The notes beneath the pieces are model-generated. The model ran no database searches and was not told where the DNA came from. It saw only the letters and a list, made by a program, of their open reading frames with translations. The position numbers and the translations under genes are program-made. Source: Marthasterias glacialis (taxonomy: Eukaryota > Echinodermata > Asteroidea > Forcipulatida > Asteriidae). From it: a DNA stretch of 64,000 nucleotides. Position 1 is the first letter of the stretch, and every line of letters starts with the position of its first letter. Below are positions 50,401 through 62,400 of this stretch, piece after piece. The stretch is from the NCBI GenBank assembly GCA_911728455.2, contig OU452223.1, positions 17,169,802 to 17,233,801 of the forward strand, written 5' to 3'.

Positions 50401-53400
50401 TCTTCAAAAGTCTCCCATTTTGTTTTTCCGTGACAGCATCTTTCTTGTGCAATTCTTCAGTAAGACTAGAAACAAGACTAACTGTATGCCAGGTTTAAAA
50501 ATAACTGATGAAGATTTCTAACATTCACTCAAAACTGCACGAAGGTCTCAACAGGTCATTGGTAAAAACTTCATCATGAGGTGTAAGATTATATACCTTT
50601 GCCAATCCAGAACCTCAGAGAACGGCATAACATATGTGTCGATCATAACAACTGGGATACAGCCTGCCTGCAGGGCATCACCGAGGGCAGCCTGACCTAG
50701 GCGAGCTCGACGAAGAACCACACAAAAAGTGGCTTCCTGGAAAGGACAAAATAACCAACAAGATGACACAAACTAGAATAACAACGGGCTGAGATTTTAC
50801 CTGATAGTGAAAGTACTCAGAATAGAAAGTTGAAAAAAACTCAAAACATACATCCCTGCAGTACGTGAGTACGCATTCAGTGTAAAAAAACAATATCTAG
50901 TAATAAACAACCGGGGAAATTAAGGGAAACCACAATCAGGGAGCCCACCAACATAAAGGCTAGGCCCACACAGGGCTAGACAGCTCAGTTGGTAGAGCGC
51001 CACCTTACAAACCCGGAGGTCGCAGGTTCAAATCCTGCTCTTGTCAACCTTTACTTTGTTCACCCCCAAAATTGATTTTAAAACAATGCCAAAATGTCAG
51101 TAAATCAACTCATAATTTATAACAAAGCTGCTTTGGACAAGAGAATTGGGAAATAACTACATAGTAGATAGATGTCAATATTTGCATCGGGGGAATGAAT
51201 ATAAATTTCAATTTGCCTTACACCGATGTGTGATAAGCACTGTATACTCAGTGCTTTCGAGTTCTGTGGAAAAAAATCCACAAGTAACTCGGGTGGGATT
51301 CGAACCCTGCCGCTGCGGTACCTGCCGCTAATAATACTGGATTCGAACTGGCCCCTCGTCATCGGGCATGCTCGGTGGTCTAGTGGTTAAGACATCCGCT
51401 CTAGTCATGCGGGAGTCGTGGGTTTGAATCCCACCCGAGTTGCCTGTGGATTTTTTTCCACAGGACTCGAAAGCACTGAGTATACAGTGCTTATCACACA
51501 TCGGTGTAAGGCAAATTGAAATTTATAACTACATAGTAGTTACACACTTACATCGTACATGCATTTGTACATGCTGATACACTGTACAAGGCTTGTTCAT
51601 TTATTACAAAAAAAATTGGAATGCCTGGGTTGGTTCCTGTGTACATGTACATACATATAATATAATGTGTGAAACAAAATCATGCACTTCAATGCTCAAG
51701 TACGCATGAGACTTGCACACCATCCAATGTATGACTGATCCTTATTCAGTAGTTAAAGCTCTTGAATATTATTCTTGTAATTTACAATAATACACAGTTT
51801 GCGGGCTGCATACGTTTTGCTTCAATTACCAATCTGACTTTTTACCACCTCGCTTCATCAGCCAGGGGAAACAACACGAACGCCGCTGTTGGCCCCTTCC
51901 ACCAACGTCACACGCGGCTAATGCCTGCCACAATCGCCATTTTGGGAGTCAAATTACACTTACAAATTATGGTTGGTCTGTAAATGCTGTGTCTCCTAAA
52001 AAATGCGCACAACACTGAATAAATTACACCGGGACATCGACTTCCAAAATTGCGCAACCATGATTAATGTGATGATGACGTCATGGGAACTGGGTCGATA
52101 GTCTAACATGTCTAACACTCAAAATTTGAACCAACTCCAGTAGTTACTCTTTTATGTTCAACTCAACTGCTGTGATTCCACTTTAATAGATTTATATCAA
52201 ATGGATAAATATTTTCTTTGCTACTTCTTTTCAGAACCTACATGTACAACAGCTCAAAGAGAGCTATTTCATGTGTACATGGTGTTACTACCGCAAACCT
52301 CAGTAGATTGTATCTCTACCAGACCACCATCCTAAGTTTCAACTCTCGCTTGTGTTACGTGCACTTCCCTTTATAGTAATAAAGACTGTGGTTTTTTCTT
52401 AAAGGGAAGCAACATAGTTCTTTACCCGCTTAATATAAAAAACTATTTCAGTACGATCGCAATCGCTTGAACAGAACTTGAGTACAATCAATCAATCAAT
52501 CATCAGGTATTTGTAGAGCGCCGTCATGCTAGTTGCCTACTCCGAGGCGCTTAAAGCAAAGTGAAGACAAATTAAAAAACAAAATGAGTTCACAGAATTT
52601 CATGTGGAGATGACAAGTGCACTAGTGCAGTGGATTAAATGTAAGTAGACATGTGCCTTAAGCTGGCTTTTGAAGATATGTAAGGAGCCAATAGTACAGA
52701 GTTGATAAGGGAGGTCGTTCCGTAGCTTTGGTGCACATGAAACAGAGCTTCTAATTTTCTATCACCTGTAATGAAGATTGAGATCCAGGAATGTTCAACA
52801 GTAGTTTGTTCCATGATCTCAGATTAGGCCAAGGATGGCATGTACACAATATGTCTCTTACATACATGTACACTGGGGCCAGACCACAAAGTGCTTTCCT
52901 AGTCAACGGCAGCATTTTGTAATTAATTCTTTGTTTCATGGGTAACCAATGCGATGCTTTAAGTGTTGGGAGTAACACGGTCAAATTCTCTTCCCCTGGA
53001 AAGAACACGTGCAGCGGCACTCTGGGCATGCTGAAGCTTTTCTTTAACAAGAAACTATTCCAAAGGCAAATGTGAACGTGTTAGCTATTCATTAAATCCT
53101 GAGATTTATTTATGTATTGTAACCGGATACTTGTGATAGCTGAATATTCACTTGAGAATATTATTATGTACATGTATTAAAGCTATGTTCTTATACCTTC
53201 TGACAATGTGTTACGTGTCAGAAAGCTCAGGGGAAATTCTACATCATTAGTGTCCATTGCAAAAAGGTTTACCAGTCTGCAGGACTTTTGTTTAGTTCTC
53301 AGTTTATCCACAAAGGCACATTGACTTTCAGATTTGATGGATTCCTTCTTGATTCTTAATCCACAGAAGAGTGAAAAGTACTACGTACATCAGGGAATTA

Positions 53401-56400
53401 CACCTGCATTTAGATGAAGTCATTGTGTGAGAATTACACCTGCATATCAGATGAAGTCAATGTGCGTTTGCCTAGCGCCGGCGTTTGGCTTGCAGCATAT
53501 ATTGTGGCCCTCCAGGCAATTTTACTTCAAAACTCAGTGAGGGGAAGCGAGTTTAGATTATGGATGTTTTCATCCGAACCTAGCGACTTCCTTTAAATAC
53601 AGGAAACTATTCAAAACCAGAATTACGCCCAAAGCGCCATTGAAACCAGCTAAACAGGAAACCATTATTGCACGTTTCACTGATGCTCCGTACATGTATT
53701 TCATGCTTTGCTTTATTTTATGACACAAAAATAAGAAGTAAGTTTCAGGAATCAAGTCACGACCTTGGATGATAAAGTTGTGTAAAAACAGATTTTTTCT
53801 TACACTGGCAACTTCAACATGTTGCAATATGTATACAATTCAGTAAATATTGCAAATATTTGCTGTAATTGTTTTTTTTTTAAAGAAAATATAATATTTT
53901 CATTTATAAAAAAAAACAGCATTCAGAAATGTAACACAACTTGAAGAGACAAAACTGCAAAGTGTGCATCATGGAAAAAATAGATTTGCAAAGTTTTACT
54001 ACAACTTTTTGGTTGATATTTTTTTTATTTTATGAATATAATATTTTCACTTCATAAAAAAAATAGCATTCTTTCCCAAAGTGCTACACATGGTGTACAA
54101 CTTGAAGAGACCAAACTGCAAAGTGTGCATCATGGGAAAAACAGTTTTGCAGATTTTCACTGCATATTCTAGAATGCACAACTTTTTGGTTTTATAACGT
54201 ATTTTTTAATGAAGATATAACTTTCTCACTTCATAAAAAAACCAGTACTATTTCCGAAAGTGTAATACATTGTACAACTTGAAGAGCATAAAACTGAAAA
54301 GTGTGCATCATGGGAAAAACAGTTTTGCAAAGTTTCACTACATACGACATGTATTGTAGAATGTTTGAATGTACAACTTTTTGGTTAAATAATCTACCTA
54401 CATTGTATACATGAACACTGTAAGCAATTCCACAGGGACTTGCATTTTACATTTTACCACAGGTAACACAAATCTGGTTTTCAGAATTATGTTGAAATCC
54501 GTGACTGTCACTGACACTACAGATTCCAACGTAATTCAGGTCAAGAAAAATCATTCCGGATTCGAAAAACCAGCTTTTTTGATTGAACTGCTGGTCAATG
54601 AAACAGCGTGAGTCAGCGTGGAATGTCCCACACAGATCATGAATATGCTTGTTGTGTAGTGCTTAAGTACATGTACTGTACAAATACACCATGGTCTGGA
54701 GCTACATAAGATTTTTATAAGATGTACATCAAGGGGGGAAACTGTCTTGAAGAGCCTAACTGGCCCATCTGGCTTTGTCTAAATGTGTGAGTAAGATCAT
54801 TCGTCAAGAGGTCAGACAGCTTCTCAAAACCACAGAAGGTAGTTCACTGTACAATGCAGAATCTACTCACTACATACTATATTCTTCTGAGGAATAGTGT
54901 GGAGTGTTTTTCTTGTGAAACTTGGAGACTGCAGCGAAACTAGAGTAACATTTTATGGGGGGGGGGGGGTCACAAGGGGTGCCCCATTTTTTTTTTTTGG
55001 GGGGGGGGCATCTCTGGCCAATTAAAACTGTAGTTTCCATTTGCATTTTTCCTAAACAAGCCCCTTTTCAGTGCTCTTGGTATGCAGTTTATAAGATTAT
55101 CTGATGTGGAAGTAAAAACAAATACATTGCCTGCATGTTAATAGAAAAATAAATAAAAAACATTGAAATTACTACTAAAATCTCACAAAATGTATTATCT
55201 TATTCTTAAATGTAACATTTTATTCTGGCATATACATGTAAATAGAAAACTATTTTAAAAACATTGAAATTACTACTAAAAACTTGTAAAAATGTAAAAA
55301 ACAATCTGGTAATTTTTTATTTCAAAAGCCCAGATTTCATGGGGAGGGGGGGGGGCACCCAGGGGGGCACATGACATCAAATGCTCCCGTTGCCCCAACC
55401 CCTTTAGTTACGCCACTGCTTGGAGAGCATCGGTTCCTTAGAATTTTAATGCCACAAAGAAACAACATTTTGAAAAGAGGGGTTTCATTGCATCTTACCT
55501 GTAAAATATAGGGGTAACTAAACTGCGTTGTATCTCTACACATCTTTGCGGTGGCAGGTACGTCTGGACATTTATCCAACACTAAGAAGTCTTTATGTTT
55601 GTCCGCTATCAAATTAAGTTCATCTCTATAATCCAAATGAATGCCTGCCTGTGCTGAAATAGCCAAGTATGGTTTCTTGTAACTGTAAAACAAACAAAAA
55701 TGAAAATACTCATTTTTTATTTATTTATTTTCTGTTTTGTAGTGGAGGTTGACTTAGGAATATTCGTATCTTGTTGGAGGGAAAATAACTTGTAGTGGTT
55801 CTCAGCATTACTTTTCACTATTGTACTTGCGTACATGTACATATGTACAATGTCTTCCCACTCCATAGCTGGCAATTGGGGGCAAATTTTGCCTCTGTTG
55901 CCCCTGGTCATTGCCTTGGTGCCCTTGAAATGTTCCAATAGAAATTTACAATTTCCACATAGCGGTGCCCTTTGTCAAGAAAAAAAAAAGCCTTGGTGCT
56001 CTTGCCCTTTTAATCACTGTGGCTCTCAAGCCTGAGGAAACCTGTAAACAAGGGTGCTTGCTATGTGAACCAGAAACACAGGAATAATTTCCCCTACTCT
56101 TACACCAACAGTGTTCTGGGTCCTTTTACATGTACTGTGCAATACCAATGCTAGTGCAATACCAATGCTAGTACACGGGTCCTACAGATTAATATCCCAT
56201 CTGAAGGACAAAGCAATTATGGTATAAGTATCATGCTCAAGGACACAAGTGCCACGACCGGGATTGGAACCCACATTCTGCTGCAGAAAACACTAGAGCT
56301 TGAGTCCAGTGATTTAGACCGCTCGGCCACGACACTACATGTACAGGTATCTACATGCAATATTGAAAGCTTTAGGCTCCTGGTACCAGTCTGTGCAATG

Positions 56401-59400
56401 TTTATGTTACAATTACAGGTGCGCCCACTCCCCACCAACCGGATACCACACAAATGCTAACAATTAGAGTAAGAAGTCTGTATGGCTTTCATTTCGCGGT
56501 TCATGTTCAAGGATGGGATTAAAGTCAATCATGTCAAAGGTCAAGGTGTACATGTACCACTTATTCAAATGTCACGAGTCATTTAAATCCATATTGTCAT
56601 AATCCCCTCGTTGATAAAATACAAAAGTACATTTGTATAGTGTATTTCCTTAAAACCTATAGAGTATAGATACAGCGACAACAACAAATTATGTAGAATG
56701 CGAATGAACACTGATGTGTTTTCTGTTATTGCAAAGGCAGCTGTGGACAATTCTAAATTGGGGAAAAAAAAACATGGAATAAAATCTCCACCAGGATACA
56801 ACGTGTGGAAAAACATGGAGTCTGTTTACATAAACCTTTCTATACAAACCATACACATTTTACTTAACATAGCCTAGCACATTGATTGAATCCAGTCGAC
56901 AGAAACTTCAGAAACATGCAACCATCTTTGTTTTCCTCCCATTCAAATCAATGTAACTAAACTGAAGCTGGAAGTGAATATAGTCTGGTGCCACTTTGGT
57001 CTCACTATTCATTATTACTAAATAGACCACTTAGAAAGGTTGCCACCGCCGAGGTCAAACCATGGAAGCGTGCACAACTCTAAGCCAATGACAGGTCTTC
57101 CTTTGACCTCAGTGAGGGCGTTATTTGAGCTTGTGGCACCATAATGCAAGAGGTCTATTGAGTACTTAGGGAACTCAACACAAACATGGTGGCAGCATGA
57201 TGAAGATATTCAAGACTTTCGCCACACTGTGGCAACTCAATCCCCTCTGTACAGTCATTCTGAAAGCATTATCGATGCATTACAGAAACCAGACCGTTTC
57301 ACTTCCTGCCTCAGTTTGAACTACATGGACTGAAGTTTGTGAAGTGAAAAACAAGATGGTGTATCATGAATGAGTAAGCCCTACCCATGATCGTAAATGT
57401 GACGTAAATGTACTTCCACTGTGAGCCCCGCTCACTTCACACAAACTGGCACAAGCAATTACTAGAGTAGGCCTACATGTATATTGTACGAGGAGCCCAT
57501 AGGAAATGCATCCATTGCTTATTTGTATTTGAGGATACATGTACATGATTAGTGTAGGGGGAAAAAAAACATGTTTTTGGATTTGCGCTTTCTGCTCTGC
57601 AGAGACTCAAGTTCATGTTAGAGTTATCACTTTCCGTCACAAGAAATGCCTCTCAATGATGAAATGAGTCGCTTCAGGTCCAGATTTACACTGGGGCCAT
57701 GGACATGATGGAGGCCATGGACTATGATGGAGGCCATGGCCTCTGTTGCCGTGGTCTTGACATTGGTGTCCCTTCAAAAAGTTTCCCATATTAAATAAGA
57801 TTCAGGGATATGATTGCAAGAAATCCAAGAGGTCTGAATTTTAATGTGAGTTTTGGAGTTGACAAAAAGTTTGTTTAAACGACTGTACTTAATGTGTTCA
57901 AAACGATGTTTCTTCATCACAGCAATTTGAGTTTAAGCAATCGGCCCCTTGATGTTATATTTCTAAAACAAAACATGACGGAAACCCAGATTTCTAAAAA
58001 TAAAACATACAAGAACTAAAATTTGAAGTTGGATTTTCATAACCACAAGGTCGGATTTCCTACAAAAGTCAGAAGAATCTCATCCCTGAAGATTTCTATT
58101 GGGAATGCCCCTTGCAAAAAATGAAGATGGCCCTGCCCTCTCTAAGATGAAATACCAAACCAGTAATTCGGATAAAATTAAACACAATCGTACGCAAGCC
58201 TTGGAGCCAGAAGTAACCACAATCTTGCACTTGCAGTGGATACGTGCGCGAGTGACTTATTGACTTAAACCCAACAGGATTGAGACTAAACACTAAATAT
58301 TACGCGTAACTTACCCATCAGGTTTGGCTGGTAAACTAATTTTTGCTACATCTGAGTTAAACACTGGAATACTGACGTCAAAACTAGGGCGGAAAGTCCA
58401 CGTAGAGAACCCGCCCCCTGCTAGGAGGGACTTCCCCCGCTTGACACTGAGGGCAGTATTGAAGTCAGGCGACGTTCCCGGCAGCATGTTGAATAAAAGG
58501 TGATTGGTTCCTCCATGCCATCTAAAGAGTCAAAAATCCAAAGGAAAAAATTTGGTCAGAGTGTTTAAGTTTTTGGACAAGGTTTAACATACATATGTCA
58601 AGTACAACTACATGTAAAACCTGAGTACATTGTACACAGCACATGAGTACATACATGACATTAAATGGATTTTATATAAATGTACCACACGCACAGATCA
58701 TTGTCATTTGATTGATGGAACATGCGTCGCGCGTCATCTATTATTTTGCCATGTATTTACTGCCACAGCGTTGGACAGGCACGTCTGTCCAATATGGATA
58801 ATTATTGGACGTCCAATATGGATAAATATTGGATGCTTCGCAGCAGTGTCTGTTGTGTGTGTAATGGTGAACAAATTTCCAATGACAAGGATCTCTCTGT
58901 GAGTTTTCATAAAGACAAATATTAAATGCATTGCGCTCTTGCATTGTCACAGAATATAACCACCGTGAAATCTGGCGTAAACTAGCAAAATCCGGCGAAA
59001 TCTTTATGGTGAAATGGAATAATCCAGGTTTCAGCTCGTTATTATATTCAGTGACAATGCACTCACATGCATCCAATATTTGTGTAGTTTACAAATTATA
59101 AACACCACTACATGTACATACTGTACCTTGGCGTATGTACAGTACATTACCTAAATTTTACAGACCATTTTTTTGGTATATTCATCACGTCATAACACCC
59201 GGACTTGGCTAACATTCTCGATTTGTCCACTCATTTTTTTCCCAGTAAAAATGTTTGGGAGAAATTTTTTTTTGTAAAGTGATATTTTGTTTGTTTTCAT
59301 TGCTTTAGACTACATGCAACTTTGTACAATCACGGTGAAGCTACATGTTGTAAGTTGGAAAACATTGGAAAATTTCCATTCAGGACTTGACCTTTATTTT

Positions 59401-62400
59401 GACCTCTTGAGTTTCAGAGTGGAAATACATGTAGGTCAAATCTTGGGGTTTTTTTTGTTGCCGCTGTGGGCATTTTGGTATAAGCTGGTAGCAGCCGCTA
59501 CGCTCTCCAGAGGGATCAAGTATTGTTTAAACATATGTACTGTATTCTGTACATGTACTTCGTACGTGATGTGAATTATTTCAGGCCAGGGCCCAATGTT
59601 CATAGAGTATATAAAGCGCATAAAATAGTTAAGCGAACAAAATGTTTTCCACACTTCAAAGGTTACCAGTCAGAACACCATGCCATACCTGTACTATGTG
59701 TGACTGGTTCCCTTCTTTCTTCTCTTTTAAGTATACATTTCATGAGCAAAAATTACCAGCTTTTAGACTAAGAGGCTCTTTGAAGTTGGCCCCTTTGATT
59801 TCATACTTGGACCTATGTTGGTGCAATGCCACCTTCCATGAGAAAACATTTATTCCGTAAGTCAAAAACGACCATGGTAACATCTTTAATGGGCACTAAG
59901 ACCAGACGGGCAAATTGAGGCGATGGCCTCCGTGACCCCCTGTCAAATTTTGGGGCCTGTAACTCGGCGCACATGCAGAGCACCTTACTGTATCTACACA
60001 ATAGAATCCCTCGAAATAAAAAGCATGTACAATAACATTACAGGTTATTGCCCTATGTTACATCGTTATCATAATGTACATGGCCGCACATTTATGTACG
60101 TCCTGCCAATCTGCCATTGGCTAATACTGTACGTTAGTAACTTGTGCTCCGACTCGATGTGTAGAACTACATGTACTACCAGGTCAACGAGAAAAAAATC
60201 TTCTTAGCCATGAAAATTTAATTTAAAATCTTGGACAATTTAATGGACATGTAATCCCAAGTAATTCGATTTCACGGGATTTTTGATTCATCTTAATCTT
60301 ATTATAGTTTGTTGCTCAGTAAGCAGTTTCTTCTCAGGGTGATTCAGGGGTTCTAAGAATTAGCTGTACATGTATCCTCTCAAAGGTGCCACCATCTTTG
60401 TCACATTCCCTGTATACTACAGCATTGAGGCATATTCATCTTCACTGTACAGAAAGGGTACCTGACTATTTAGGCCCACCGTTCCAGTCTCAGTTTGGGT
60501 GCATTGATTAAAAAGGGGGAAAAAAAGCAAACGACCAAATTACAACTATCAAATTTTGTGCAATACACCCTTACTGTTACAAGATTCAAACTGGCCTCAG
60601 TTCACCGGGCACACTATGTGGTCTGCCACTGTGCAAGTTAATATCTCAGCCCAATGTCATGCATCACTAATCCCTGAATTCTGTGCTTACTTACAGCCCA
60701 TAGAATCATGCACTTTACAAGGAAACATTGAGCACATTTACATAAACAATGTAGCAGTCCCAAAATCTTCAACCCAGCTCAAGAGTGTGGAGGTCATGGG
60801 TTCGAAACCTATCCAAGTAAATGCAGCCTACAATCTTGGTCAAAATGCTTGGGCCATGTGGCATTAGTTTTACACTCAAACCACCTTTGATTCGCCATCC
60901 CCCCCTCTCCCCCTTTCAATGTTGTTTATTCCGACTGGAGCGCAGACGGTGCAATGGGAGCCAACATTGAACGGGGAAGCGGGGGTGGCCCAAGGAGATA
61001 TGACCAGGATTGTAGATGCATTTTTTTCCCATAGGATTTACACAGCACCGAAAATAACATGCCTTATAACACATCTGTGTAAGGTCAAAGATACTACAAA
61101 ACCAAGATAGGACACTCTGTTCAGAAACATGAAATGCAAAATTGGGGAGCCCGCTGTCGTTTGGTACGTTTGCGCAATAAGTAGGGCCTACTAAATGGAA
61201 AAACTTACGCCAAACGATCCCATCAACTAAAAAAAAGGTGAAGGCAGATCAAAAATATGGTGTTCAGCATTAAATTGTGTCAACAATCCTTGCAAAATTG
61301 ACACATGGGGAAGGGCGCCATCACAAGGTTGGTAGGTATAAAGGCGCTACGTCTCCTACCGTGCAAAAAGGCACAAGTGTTCTATCTTGTGTTTCTATTA
61401 CATGTATCTTTGGTACGGTTAAAATCAAAATAGTAAACAACGTTGAAGTTACACATGTCCCTAGTGGCCCTTCAAATTATTTTATGATAATGACATTGAC
61501 GGTGCCCTTATAGTTATGACCAGGAAGGACATTCCAGACTGTGAAAATACTTGAGCATACTAAATTGCAATAATTTAACACAGTCGGCTACATTTGTACA
61601 TTTGTGCATGTACAAGTAGCTGCTGTTGGGGACTGAATTTCAAATTTTGTTTCAGCCAGATAAATTTGATTTCAAATTGTCTCAAGTTCCGTATAACTTT
61701 TTTTTTTTCAAAAATTAGCTGGGTATAGTCTCAGTAGATAAAGAAATTTCTATATTACGCCTAGAATGAAGTTTGAAACAAAATTAGCTTGAAACATGAC
61801 ACCAACATATACCTGTTGTAAGTACATGTTTATGTATAAACATATATAACAGACTTATTTTTCAAGTTGAATTAAAACACAAAAAAGTAACCGAATGCGA
61901 AACTGTGACTCACATGTAACAGAACTTGCGAATAATGTAAATTTGAAGAAATTTGACTTCATTGATGCGAAAACCAATCGAGAATTGAACGAGTTGTACA
62001 CATTACACAATGTACAATGTAAGGGACTATTTAATTTGTCTTAAACATGGTGTGAGAGGATATGATGGCAATCGTTTTGACATTTTTAAGGGTCTAAAGT
62101 TTACTCGTTCGTTATTTTTAATGCCTTTCTTAAAACGACCTTAGCAGATATACATTTAATACTCGAATATGTTTTTCTAGTGTGCCGGCATCAGGAATGA
62201 CTCGTCAGCAGGCAGGAATATTAAATGTCTTCGTGTTTTTATTGCGATTGCAACTCGGCTTAATGGTGGCAGGCTGTTATCGTGACAGCGGTTTCCAGAG
62301 AAGCGTGTCCGCATCACAGCCAAGACGATTGTAGTGCGGTTCTTTATCCCTGAGCTAGACACTTTACCTTAATTGCTTTTTTTTTCTTCTTCTGGTGCTC

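Noticed and set aside
50973-51047. Functional tRNA gene
   Set aside because: An acceptor mismatch, an irregular anticodon stem and an attached SINE tail shared with other copies indicate a tRNA-derived SINE.
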